From Pirellulales bacterium (GTDB taxonomy: Bacteria > Planctomycetota > Planctomycetia > Pirellulales > JAEUIK01), in contig JAIBBY010000002.1 of assembly GCA_019694455.1 (NCBI GenBank), positions 1-64,000 on the forward strand: a stretch of 64,000 nt of DNA, read 5' to 3'. Both the position numbers and the translations under genes were made by a program. The notes beneath the pieces were generated by a model. It was not told where the DNA came from. It worked only from the letters and a program-made list of their open reading frames with translations, and did not search any database. Shown here one piece after another: positions 10,810 through 19,107 of this stretch. Positions within the stretch are counted from its first letter, which is position 1; each line of letters opens with the position of its first letter.

Positions 10810-10957
10810 GCGGAGTCGACCTGGAGCATTCAGAGCCAGCGCGGCGAGCGAGCGCCGATGAGCGCTGCCATCATCGTAACTGCCGCCTGCTAGTGGGTCA
10901 GCCACCGGCGGCGGAAAACCGGGCAATGTCGCGCGCGAAAATATCGCGAATTCGCAA

Positions 10958-11950
10958 TTAAAGGATAATTCGAAAAATATGCTCACATTTACCGTAATTG
11001 GCTCCCGCCTCCTGCGCGAACCAGATAATCGAGCGATTGGTGACCTGCGTGCTGCCATATGAATACTCGGCGCCGACCGAGCGCAGCCGCGCGTTGACCT
11101 CGGGGCCGAGCTTGCCCATCCAGCCCATGAATTCGGGGCTGACGGCCGACAACAAGCCTTGCACTAGATTGAGTCCCCAGCGCGACCAGCGATCGCGATG
11201 GTAGCGATAGGTGACGAAGGCGCCGGGCGCGGCGACATCGGGGACAAGCACCAGATCGGCCATGCGGCCAGCGACCGACTGCTCGACCCACTTCTCCATC
11301 AAGGCGCCGACCGCATGCTCGTCGAGAAAGGGATCGGCGTGAAAGCGATCGTACGGGTTGACGGTTTGTCGGGCGGCTTGCGCCAAGCTGGGCACGTCGG
11401 CCGGAGTGGCCTGCCGAATGGCTTGCCGCTCGTACGCTTCTGGCACGCGCACCGGGCCGTGTTGAAAGTAGCGAGTTTCGATGAGTGAAAAACCAACCTC
11501 GCCTAGCGCGCGCAGCAGCGCCAGATCGCGCGGGTCGACGGCCGACCAGACGTAGCGCGCGCCGGCATGCGACAGCTTGTGCAAGAGGCGTTCGAGGGCC
11601 GCGGCGTATTGCAAGCGGGGGCGAAAGGTCGGCGCTTCCAACGGAAACACGCCGTCCAGTTTGGCGACGCCATAGCCAAAGAATTCGGTGTCCCACGGCA
11701 ACATTTGAGCAAACAGGCCGATCACCGCGCCATCGGCGAGCGTGGCCCGAAAACGAAAGTCATGCGCCTCGTCGAGCGGGCGCGTCAGTTCTTCGGCATG
11801 GATCGCACGATCGCCGCGGCGCGAAATGCCGGGCACAAAGTCGAGCGGGCTCCACGGCAGATGCTCGACGAGAAACCGTCGCGCGTCGTCGAGCAGCGGC
11901 GCCAAAGGCGCGAGCTTGATGGAGGAATGTCCGTTGGTGGTTTGAATCAT
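10958..11950 (-). CDS. GNAT-fold N-acyltransferase, WecD-like
   Basis: A 330-residue protein. The segment LPWDTEFFGYGVAKLDG matches the motif near the N-terminus of WecD-type dTDP-amino-sugar N-acetyltransferases. A second GNAT-like half follows (from about residue 175, ATPADVPSLAQAARQTV). The protein is longer than WecD (about 220 residues), so it may be a tandem GNAT. Its ATG lies one base after the stop of the SDR gene upstream, indicating translational coupling. With an aminotransferase two genes upstream, the likely role is N-acylation of an amino sugar nucleotide in the cytoplasm. The acyl donor and the sugar cannot be told from sequence. Confidence 0.75.
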   Translation of the reverse strand: MIQTTNGHSSIKLAPLAPLLDDARRFLVEHLPWSPLDFVPGISRRGDRAIHAEELTRPLDEAHDFRFRATLADGAVIGLFAQMLPWDTEFFGYGVAKLDGVFPLEAPTFRPRLQYAAALERLLHKLSHAGARYVWSAVDPRDLALLRALGEVGFSLIETRYFQHGPVRVPEAYERQAIRQATPADVPSLAQAARQTVNPYDRFHADPFLDEHAVGALMEKWVEQSVAGRMADLVLVPDVAAPGAFVTYRYHRDRWSRWGLNLVQGLLSAVSPEFMGWMGKLGPEVNARLRSVGAEYSYGSTQVTNRSIIWFAQEAGANYGKCEHIFRIIL

Positions 11951-11951
11951 G

Positions 11952-12965
11952 CTACCAATAGTGCTCGCGGCTGGCGCGATAGAAATCGACCGTGCGCGCG
12001 ACGCCTGCGCTCAGCGGCGTGCGCGGCGACCAGCCGACGAGCGAGCGAATCTTGCTGATGTCGGAATAGAAATCGCCGGGTTCTTGCGCGCGGCGCTCCT
12101 CAGAGAACGGGGCCAGCTTCCAGCGGCCCGATCCGGCGACCGAGACAATCGATTCGGCCAGATCGCGGAAGGTGGTGGGCCGATCGACGCCGACATTGAA
12201 GATTTGGCCCAGCGCGGCGTCGTTGGTGGCGCACGCCAAGAGCGCCTCGACGCAATCATCGACATATAAAAAGTCGCGCTGGATCATGCCATTGCCGAAG
12301 ACGGGAATGGTTTCGTCGTCGAGCGCCAAGCGAATGAACCAGTTCACCACGCCATAGCGCGAGTGTTGCATCTGTGCTCGCGGACCATAGGTGTTGGTGA
12401 TGCGCAGCAGACAGGAGCGCACGCCAAACACCAGGTGGTAGGCTTCGACGATCTTTTCCGCCGCCAGATTGGTGATTTCGTAAATGCCGAGCGGCATGGT
12501 GGGCGCGGTCTCGGGGACCGGTAGCTGAGCGGGCTTGCCATATTGGCCGCGCGTGCCGGTGTAAACAACGCGCGCGGTCGGATTGTGGCGCCGGCAGGCC
12601 TCCATCACGACGGCTGTGCCTTTGACGTTGATATCGATATCGGGAAAGGGATCGGTCAGACTCAAGATGTGATCGACCTGCCCTGCCAAATGGAAAACAA
12701 AGTCCTGGCCGCGGACCAGGTGGTTCATCACGTTGGCGTCGCGAATGTCGGAGTAGTTGACGGTGACGCGGTCGCGGATGGGATGGATGTTGAACAAGTT
12801 GCCGCCGTAGCCAGGGATCATGGCGTCGACGATGGTGACCTGCGCGCCGCGTTCAATCAAGGCAATGGCCAAGTTACTGCCGAGAAAGCCCATGCCGCCG
12901 GTGATCATCACCCGCGCGCCGTCGAACGTGGCAGTGGCGCCAACCGGCGCGGCGGCGGTCGTCAT
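11952..12965 (-). CDS. Extended SDR, NAD-dependent sugar epimerase/dehydratase family
   Basis: A 337-residue protein with a Rossmann nucleotide-binding motif GGMGFLGS at about 23-30, the VDAMIPGYGG segment, the FHLAGQVDH active-site wall, and LRITNTYGPRAQ near 190. These are typical of nucleotide-sugar epimerases and 4,6-dehydratases. The catalytic site reads Tyr162-Glu-Ile-Thr-Asn166, so the usual YxxxK lysine is replaced by asparagine. I checked this codon (AAT) on the complementary strand of 12462-12482. The start overlaps the aminotransferase stop by four bases (ATGA). It presumably acts in the same NDP-sugar pathway; the exact reaction is unknown, and the missing lysine makes ordinary SDR chemistry uncertain. 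Confidence 0.85.
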   Translation of the reverse strand: MTTAAAPVGATATFDGARVMITGGMGFLGSNLAIALIERGAQVTIVDAMIPGYGGNLFNIHPIRDRVTVNYSDIRDANVMNHLVRGQDFVFHLAGQVDHILSLTDPFPDIDINVKGTAVVMEACRRHNPTARVVYTGTRGQYGKPAQLPVPETAPTMPLGIYEITNLAAEKIVEAYHLVFGVRSCLLRITNTYGPRAQMQHSRYGVVNWFIRLALDDETIPVFGNGMIQRDFLYVDDCVEALLACATNDAALGQIFNVGVDRPTTFRDLAESIVSVAGSGRWKLAPFSEERRAQEPGDFYSDISKIRSLVGWSPRTPLSAGVARTVDFYRASREHYW

Positions 12966-14068
12966 GGCAAGGCCTCCGCCAGCGTGGAGCGGACGGCGGT
13001 CGCCACCGTTTCGAGTTGCCCGGGGGAAAGGCCGATATAGAGCGGCAGCGAGAGTATCTCGCGAGCGGCTAGTTCCGTGACCGGCAGCGATCCAGATTCA
13101 TAACCCAGATCGGCGTAGGCAGGTTGCAGATGCGCAGGGAGCGGATAGTGGACGAGCGTGCCGATGCCTTGGCGGGCAAGCTCGTCGCGCAGTCGATCGC
13201 GCTCTGGCGAGCGGACGACATAGAGATGATAGACGTGCCGCGCGTCGGCGGCGACGTGCGGGGTGCTGACGGCGTCGCGCAGTAAGGCGTCGTACTCGGC
13301 CGCGAGTTCGCGCCGCTCACTGTTGTGCTGGTCGAGATAAGGAAGCTTGGCGAGCAAGATCGCCGCTTGCAGTTCGTCGAGCCGGCTGTTGACGCCGCGC
13401 CGCGCCGACGAATCGCGATTGACTTGCCCATAGCTGCGCAGTTGCCGCAAGCGCTGGGCCGTGGGCGCGTAGTTGGTGACCACGGCGCCAGCGTCTCCGG
13501 CGGCGGACAGGTTCTTGGTGGGGTAAAAGCTGAAGGTCGCCAGGTCGCCGAACGTGCCCACCGGCCGATCGCGCCAGCGGGCGCCGTGCGCCTGCGCGCA
13601 ATCTTCGATCAGCGTCAGATCGTGCCGGTCGGCCAGCGCGGTGAGCGCGGTCATGTCGGCGGGTTGACCATATAAATGGACCGGCAAGATCGCGCGGGTG
13701 CGGGGGGTGATGGCGGCCGCGGCGGCCGCCGGGTCCATGGTATAGGTCGCGGCGTCGATATCGACCAACACCGGTCGCGCGCCGGCGCGTTCGATGCCGC
13801 AAACGGTGGCGACCGCCGTATGCGCCACGGTAATGACCTCGTCGCCGGGTCCGATATCGGCGGCGCGCAACGCCAGTTCGATGGCGTCGGTGCCGTTGGC
13901 CACACCCACCGCATGCGAGACGCCGAGGTAATTTGCCCAGGCGTGTTCAAACGCTTCGACTTCTGGCCCTAGCACGTACCAGCCACTGGCCAGCACGCGC
14001 TGGCTGGCTGCCTGCAACTGGGGCGCAAGCCGCTCGGCGAGCGGACGGAGGTTGTGAAACGGGATCAT
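12962..14068 (-). CDS. DegT/DnrJ/EryC1 family PLP-dependent sugar aminotransferase
   Basis: A 368-residue protein of normal family length. MIPFHNLRP is a standard N-terminus; a 19-codon upstream extension is possible but not family-like. Visible signatures are NGTDAIELALRA, EDCAQAHGA (PLP aspartate) and FSFYPTKNLSAAGDAGA, where the Lys forms the Schiff base. SRLDELQAAIL follows. The family transfers an amino group from Glu or Gln to a keto-sugar nucleotide. It is first in the minus-strand run aminotransferase, SDR, GNAT, GT2, PKS, and is coupled to the SDR by an ATGA overlap. The resemblance to 3-keto-6-deoxyhexose aminotransferases (VAHTAVATVCGI region) is suggestive, but position specificity is not proven. 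Confidence 0.92.
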   Translation of the reverse strand: MIPFHNLRPLAERLAPQLQAASQRVLASGWYVLGPEVEAFEHAWANYLGVSHAVGVANGTDAIELALRAADIGPGDEVITVAHTAVATVCGIERAGARPVLVDIDAATYTMDPAAAAAAITPRTRAILPVHLYGQPADMTALTALADRHDLTLIEDCAQAHGARWRDRPVGTFGDLATFSFYPTKNLSAAGDAGAVVTNYAPTAQRLRQLRSYGQVNRDSSARRGVNSRLDELQAAILLAKLPYLDQHNSERRELAAEYDALLRDAVSTPHVAADARHVYHLYVVRSPERDRLRDELARQGIGTLVHYPLPAHLQPAYADLGYESGSLPVTELAAREILSLPLYIGLSPGQLETVATAVRSTLAEALP

Positions 14069-14476
14069 AGGCAAGCACACGGCGCCAATCGGGCACGGAG
14101 CAATGCGGCCAATTGCCGCATTCATGGCAGTGTACGCCGCGCCGCTGCCGCCCGCGAGTTGGGGGGCCTAGTCGCCCGGCGGCGCCGGCGACTAGGTGGA
14201 ACCCTTCTCGGCACACCTGGGGCGACAAGGATCGGCGATGCAATGCCTTTGCGCGCGATGGAGCACAAGGGGTTTTGCTCGATTGATTTGCTCCGGGGGT
14301 CAATGACTAGTGAAGTAGCCGCGGGTTGTTCTCGTCGCTGACAAACGCCGTTCACAAAGCGCGCGACGGGAACAGATGTACAGTATTTGATTGAGGGAGG
14401 AACTGCAAGGCGATTTTTTGCACAAACTAGGGGCGGGAGAGGGACGAGCGACGGGGGAGGTGAGTAGAAAAATGCC

Positions 14477-14602
14477 CCCCTCACCGCGACCTGCGGTCGC
14501 TGCCTCTGGCGCCTGCTGCGCTTCGCTGCGTGGGGGCGAGGCGGAAGAGGGGAGGAACCGCAGAGACGCGGAGACGCAGAGGGGGGATGAGATTGAGCAG
14601 GG
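14477..14602. repeat. Dispersed composite repeat, diverged copy
   Basis: It reads CCCCTCACCGCGACCTGCGG, then a GC-rich hairpin-forming middle, then ACCGCAGAGACGC, GGAGACGCAGAGG and TGAGATTGAGCAG. The same three blocks (CCCTCACC...CTGTCGGCC; ACCGCAGAGACGC; GAGATTGAGCAG) recur in the 156-bp units at 23095-23736. The middle hairpin differs in sequence between the two places. Confidence 0.7.
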
Positions 14603-14880
14603 GAGCAGTAGAGAAGGAGATCAGGTGAGCAGTGGAGCAGGTGAGGCGGCCTGTGTGGCCGCGTGTAGGGCCGCAGGGGGCGGCGGAAATGATTTGCAAC
14701 GAAAACATGAAAACAGGGGGGGTGAACTCCGAAAACGCCTGTCCGACAACGAATGCGAATCGCGATTCTGTTTTTTGAAGTGGTTGGTATGCCACGGCTT
14801 GCGCTGTGATGCACGCTCGGGAGAGGCGAAAGGGTTTTCGGAGTTTTCGGAATGCGGTAGCGATTCGTGGCGCGGAGAAA

Positions 14881-14902
14881 GAAAACCGCCGAGGCGCGGA
14901 GG
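14881..14902. repeat. Short fragment of the dispersed repeat
   Basis: ACCGCCGAGGCGCGGAG here matches the block at 20709-20731 and resembles ACCGCAGAGACGCGGAG at 14557. It looks like a remnant without the hairpin part. Confidence 0.5.
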
Positions 14903-15227
14903 TGCCACATCAACACCAGTATTACGCCCGAGCCGTCGCATGCACTGCGGTTTGCCATCGACTGCATCCAATCATGTGCTGGCGGGCACTTAGGAAATCC
15001 GTCGCGTCCCGGCAGACGGTCGCCGTCGAGAAATCCAAAGCATCGTTGCTCGACTCGCCCCCGGAGCGAACTGGGGCTGTTCAGGAGAATTTCCACGGAA
15101 TTTGTGTGGATGTTCGACACAATGGAGCGCGTGGCATTAAAGTGTCGCTCGCAAGGTTATCGTTGTGCTGGCTGGCGGCGCCTCAAGCGGCTATTTGCCC
15201 CTTGGGCCAGATCGAAAGGAAACGCTG

Positions 15228-16310
15228 ATGTCTCGAAATCCAACGCGCGGCCTTTTCTCGATGCCCGCAGCTCTTGCGCTCGCTGTTCTGTTCGTCGCGG
15301 GCTTCGTCGCCCCCGCCCTCGCCGTGACGATTCCCACCGTGCCGGTCGGCAACCCGGGCAACGCGCCCGACCAACTCTGGACGCAGACCAATCCCACGAA
15401 TCTTCTATTCGGCTCGGTCGGCTACGCCTACCGCATCGGCACGACCGAGGTGACGGTCGGTCAGTACACCGACTTTCTCAATGCGGTCGCTGCCACCGAC
15501 ACCTACGCCCTCTACAACACGTCGATGGGCACGGACCTCAATATCGCCGGCATCGCGCGCACGGGTTCGTCGGGCAGTTACACTTACAGCGTCATCGGCT
15601 CAGCCAACAAGCCGGTGACCAATGTGAGTTGGGGCGACGCGGCCAGATTCTCGAACTGGCTGAACAACGGCCAGCCGACGGGTGCCCAAGGGCCGGGCAC
15701 GACCGAGACCGGCGCGTACACACTGAATGGCGCCGTCACTCGAGCAGCCTTGAACGCCGTATCGCGCAATGCGGGTGCCACGTGGTTCATTCCCAGCGAA
15801 AGCGAGTGGTACAAGGCGGCCTATTATGAGCCGGCCGCGCAAGGGGGTGACGCGGACAATTACTGGCTCTATCCGACCGGCACCAACAGCGAGCCGATCT
15901 CGCAGGCGCCCGCCGGCGGCGCCAACAGCGGCAATTTCTTTGACCCCATCACTGGTTATGCCGTTACGGGTTCCACGGGCTACAGCAGCACTCAGAACTA
16001 TTTGACCGATGCGAAAGCGTACAGTTCCGCGATAAGCCCCTCCGGCACCTACGATCAGGGTGGCAACGTGTGGGAGTGGAACGAAGCGTTGATCAGCGGG
16101 TCGTATCGGGGTTTGCGTGGTGGTTCGTGGAGCAGCTACGCATTCTACTTGCAGTCCTCGATCCGGAACTACGAAAACCCGACGACCGAGGGCCGCAGTT
16201 TCGGGTTCCGTGTGGCAACCGTCCCCGAGCCGGCGGCGCTGATCTATGCCGCCAGCGGCATGGCGATAATCTTCGTGGCGCTAGGACGCCGGCGGCGGCG
16301 AGCACCTTAG
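15228..16310 (+). CDS. Secreted SUMF1/FGE-sulfatase-fold protein with PEP-CTERM anchor
   Basis: A 360-residue protein; the ATG at 15228 is preceded by AAAGGA at proper spacing. It has an N-terminal signal peptide (hydrophobic core ALALAVLFVAGFVAPALA), then a formylglycine-generating-enzyme fold: TTEVTVGQYTDFLNAV, VTNVSWGDAARFSNWL, FIPSESEWYKAAYY, GGNVWEWNEA, LRGGSWSS and FGFRVA. The C-terminus has VPEP, a hydrophobic helix and GRRRRRAP, a PEP-CTERM sorting signal read by exosortase. In true FGE the WEW motif is followed by Cys; here it is Asn, so sulfatase activation is unlikely and a binding or structural role outside the cell is more probable. Confidence 0.9.
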   Translation: MSRNPTRGLFSMPAALALAVLFVAGFVAPALAVTIPTVPVGNPGNAPDQLWTQTNPTNLLFGSVGYAYRIGTTEVTVGQYTDFLNAVAATDTYALYNTSMGTDLNIAGIARTGSSGSYTYSVIGSANKPVTNVSWGDAARFSNWLNNGQPTGAQGPGTTETGAYTLNGAVTRAALNAVSRNAGATWFIPSESEWYKAAYYEPAAQGGDADNYWLYPTGTNSEPISQAPAGGANSGNFFDPITGYAVTGSTGYSSTQNYLTDAKAYSSAISPSGTYDQGGNVWEWNEALISGSYRGLRGGSWSSYAFYLQSSIRNYENPTTEGRSFGFRVATVPEPAALIYAASGMAIIFVALGRRRRRAP

Positions 16311-16428
16311 CCCGCGCACTGTGCGCCCCCTTGGTTTCTTGCGGCCGCGGGGGGCATAATGCGGCGCGGGGCGGGGCGCGGGTTTCATCTCGCCGACATG
16401 GCGCGAGCAGCGAAGGCACGGCCGCATT

Positions 16429-17799
16429 TTGAAGTCGATACGCATTGGCAACGCCGCTGGATTTTTGGGGGACAATCTCGACGCGCCGCGGCAGTTGGCC
16501 GAGGCGGGCGGGCTAGACTATCTGACGCTCGAATATCTGGCCGAGCTGACGCTGTCGATTCTTGCCCGAGTGCGCGAGAAGAACCCGGCGGCGGGCTACG
16601 CGGGGGATTTTTTGGAGGTGCTGGGGAGTCTTGTGCCGGCGCTGGCGTCGCAACCGAACCTGAAGATCGTGACCAACGCCGGCGGGATGAACCCGGCGGC
16701 GTGCGCGGCGGCGGCGGGCAGGCTGCTGGCCGAGGCGGGATTGGGCGAGACGCCGATTGGCGTGGTGACCGGCGACGACATCTTGCCGCGCCTGGCCGAG
16801 TTGCAATCGGCGGGCTGCGCGTTCACCAACCTTGACACGGGCGCGCCGCTGAGCCAACAGCAGCAACCGGTGAGCGCCAACGCCTATCTGGGGGCGCGAC
16901 CGATTGTCGATTGCCTGGCTGGCGGCGCGCGGCTGGTCATCACGGGCCGCGTGGCCGACGCCTCGCTGACGGTGGCGTCGGCAGTGCATGAATTTGGCTG
17001 GCGGTGGGACGATTGGGATCGGCTGGCCGGGGCGAGCGTGGCGGGGCATATCATCGAGTGCGGCGCGCAGGCGACCGGCGGCTTTTATCCGCACTGGCAA
17101 GGGATTGAACTGGGACGCGTGGGCTACCCGATCGCGGTGCTGGCCGACGACGGCGCGTGCCAGATCACCAAGCCGGTCGGGAGCGGCGGCGTGGTGAACC
17201 GCGAGACGGTGTGCGAGCAACTGGTGTACGAGATCGGCGACCCGACGCATTATTTGACGCCGGATGTCGATGTCGATTTCACCGGCGTCGAAGTATCGGC
17301 CGATGGCGTCGACCGGGCGCGGGTGCGCGGCGGGCGAGGACGCGCGGCGCCAGAGAGTTATAAGGTGTCGCTGGCGTATCGGGCCGGTTTCACGGCGTCG
17401 GGGACGCTGCTGGTCTACGGGCGCGACTGCGTGGCGAAGGCGCGGGAGTGTGGCCGGATTGTGTTTGAAAAGCTGCGCGCGGCGGGCTTTGAGTACGACC
17501 GGCAACTGGTGGAGTGCCTAGGCGCGGGAGAAGGCGTGCCGGGTTTGAATCGGCCGCCGGCTGATCTTGTGGAGGTGGTGCTGCGGGTGAGCGTGCAAGA
17601 CCGGCGGCGCGAGGCGGTGGAGCGATTCACCAAGGAACTAGCGCCTTTAATTACGGCGGGGCCGGCGGGCCTGGCGGGTTACGCGGCGGGCCGGGCGAGC
17701 GTGCGGCCGGTGTTTGCCTATTGGCCGACGCTCGTGCCGAAGCGCTTGATCGCGGCCGAGACGCGCGTGGCCACGGCCCAACAGTGGAGCCAGCCATGA
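16429..17799 (+). CDS. AtuA core family protein (DUF1446, acyclic terpene utilisation)
   Basis: A 456-residue protein. It starts at TTG 16429, which gives MKSIRIGNAAGFLGDN, the conserved family N-terminus; no ATG lies at the right place. Family-like segments are LDYLTLEYLAELTL, KIVTNAGGMNP, VITGRVADASLTV and ITKPVGSGGVVN. AtuA proteins occur in citronellol/geraniol and leucine-type acyl-CoA degradation clusters; their biochemical activity is not established. The stop overlaps the next start (ATGA), so the two proteins are probably made together. Gene order with an enoyl-CoA hydratase and an acyl-CoA ligase fits acyl-CoA catabolism. Confidence 0.9.
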   Translation: MKSIRIGNAAGFLGDNLDAPRQLAEAGGLDYLTLEYLAELTLSILARVREKNPAAGYAGDFLEVLGSLVPALASQPNLKIVTNAGGMNPAACAAAAGRLLAEAGLGETPIGVVTGDDILPRLAELQSAGCAFTNLDTGAPLSQQQQPVSANAYLGARPIVDCLAGGARLVITGRVADASLTVASAVHEFGWRWDDWDRLAGASVAGHIIECGAQATGGFYPHWQGIELGRVGYPIAVLADDGACQITKPVGSGGVVNRETVCEQLVYEIGDPTHYLTPDVDVDFTGVEVSADGVDRARVRGGRGRAAPESYKVSLAYRAGFTASGTLLVYGRDCVAKARECGRIVFEKLRAAGFEYDRQLVECLGAGEGVPGLNRPPADLVEVVLRVSVQDRRREAVERFTKELAPLITAGPAGLAGYAAGRASVRPVFAYWPTLVPKRLIAAETRVATAQQWSQP

Positions 17800-18155
17800 G
17801 CGCGGCGAAGACGATTCGACTGGCCGAGATCGCGCACGCCCGCAGCGGCGACAAGGGGAACCACGCCAACGTGGGCGTGATCGCCTACACGCCGGCGGGG
17901 TTTGCTTACTTGCGGAGGGAGCTAACGGCCGAGCGGGTGGGCGCGTATTTCGCAGGGCTGGGGGTGACGCGGGTGGAGCGTTTTGAGTTGGCGGGGATCG
18001 GGGCGTTCAACTTCTTGCTGTACGACGCCTTGGGGGGCGGGGCGAGCCAATCGCTGCGGATCGACACGCAGGGCAAGCTCTTGAGCACGGCGCTCATGGA
18101 AATTGAGTTGCCGGCAGCCGATAATGCAGCCGCGATGCGTCGAGGGGACGGTTGA
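17796..18155 (+). CDS. AtuA C-terminal-like (ferredoxin-fold) small protein
   Basis: A 119-residue protein starting at the ATG that overlaps the AtuA stop. It carries LAEIAHARSGDKGNHANVGV, typical of the C-terminal domain that in many species is fused to the AtuA core. Here core and C-terminal domain are split into two coupled genes and presumably act as one complex. ALGGGASQSLRIDTQGK near the C-terminus is also family-like. Confidence 0.88.
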   Translation: MSAAKTIRLAEIAHARSGDKGNHANVGVIAYTPAGFAYLRRELTAERVGAYFAGLGVTRVERFELAGIGAFNFLLYDALGGGASQSLRIDTQGKLLSTALMEIELPAADNAAAMRRGDG

Positions 18156-18293
18156 TCGCTGGCTGTGTGGGCAATAGGCGCAAGGCGGAAGCGCGCCTGG
18201 CTACATCCGGCTCTTTGGACGTGCGCGCTCTGGCATACGGCGACTGAGAGAGGCGCCAGAATACAGCCACGAATCCGTAGCCGGGAACACCCC

Positions 18294-19079
18294 ATGAGCG
18301 AACCACTGGTCAAGGTACAGGTTCACGACGAGGCGGGAACCATTCTGCTCAACCGCGCCGACAAGCGCAACGCGCTGAGCCGCGAGTTGGTCGCTGAGCT
18401 CGATCAGGCGATCGAAGATTTACACCTGGAGCGCCGCGTGCGGGCGGTGATCATCACCGGCGCGGGGACCGCGTTTTGCGCGGGGCTCGACCTGGTGGAG
18501 ATGCATGAGACGGCGCAGCTACCGAGCGCGCGGACCCAGTGGGAAACCGACTCGCTGGCGTATCGCGACCTGCTGGAAAAGATGTTGCGCTTTCCCAAGC
18601 CGCTGATCGCGGCGGTCAATGGTCCGGCGATGGCGGGGGGCGCGGGACTGGTGCTGGCGTGCGATATAGTGGTGGCGGCGCACGAGGCGCGATTTGGATT
18701 GCCCGAGCCGATGCGGGGGATTGCCGCGGCGGCGGTGGCGCCCTTGTTGTCGTTTCGAGTGGGGGCGGGTCCGGCGGCGTTTTTGCTGACGACGGCGGGG
18801 GTGATTAGCGCCGAGCGGGCGCATCACTTGAACATCTATCACGAACTGGTGGACCAGCATTGGTGCTGGGCGCGGGCGAAGGAATTGGCGGCGCACTGCG
18901 CCAAGTGCGCGCCGACGGCGCTACAGCTCAACAAAAAGATGTTGAACGAGACGATCGGAGAGGAGATGCTGCGGCAACTCACCAGCGGCGCGGCGATGAG
19001 CGCGTCGTCGCGGACCACCGAGGCGGCCGTCGAAGGGTTGAAGGCGTTTCGCGAGAAGCGCGAGCCGAATTGGGAGTGA
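18294..19079 (+). CDS. Enoyl-CoA hydratase/isomerase family protein
   Basis: A 261-residue crotonase-fold protein. The ATG at 18294 gives MSEPLVKVQVHDEAGTILLN, the usual start; an open extension of 43 codons upstream is not family-like. Motifs: NRADKRNALS, GAGTAFCAGLDL (first oxyanion loop), GPAMAGGAGL (second oxyanion loop) and FGLPEPMRGI, carrying a catalytic-type Glu. It probably hydrates or isomerises an enoyl-CoA in the pathway shared with AtuA and the downstream acyl-CoA synthetase, 28 bases away. Substrate chain type is not readable from sequence. Confidence 0.92.
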   Translation: MSEPLVKVQVHDEAGTILLNRADKRNALSRELVAELDQAIEDLHLERRVRAVIITGAGTAFCAGLDLVEMHETAQLPSARTQWETDSLAYRDLLEKMLRFPKPLIAAVNGPAMAGGAGLVLACDIVVAAHEARFGLPEPMRGIAAAAVAPLLSFRVGAGPAAFLLTTAGVISAERAHHLNIYHELVDQHWCWARAKELAAHCAKCAPTALQLNKKMLNETIGEEMLRQLTSGAAMSASSRTTEAAVEGLKAFREKREPNWE

Positions 19080-19107
19080 TGCGCGCAGCGCGCGACCGGA
19101 GGGCAAG

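Larger units (their letters stand above)
14069..15227. other. Long non-coding interval with repeat elements
   Basis: About 1.16 kb between two divergent genes (aminotransferase on minus, FGE-fold protein on plus). No reading frame here looks like a protein: those present are arginine- and proline-rich in every frame. It contains a composite repeat at 14477-14602 and a fragment at 14881-14902, both related to the 156-bp tandem repeat at 23.1-23.7 kb. A purine-rich tract with short GAGCAG-type repeats follows at 14596-14645. Promoters for both flanking genes should lie here, but I cannot point to convincing boxes. Confidence 0.7.

Noticed and set aside
9742-10893. 383-codon plus-strand open frame
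   Set aside because: Antisense to the GT2 glycosyltransferase, which has clear motifs.
14126-15120. 332-codon minus-strand frame and several plus frames in the 14-15 kb interval
   Set aside because: Pro/Ser/Arg-rich translations that run through the repeat element and lack any domain.
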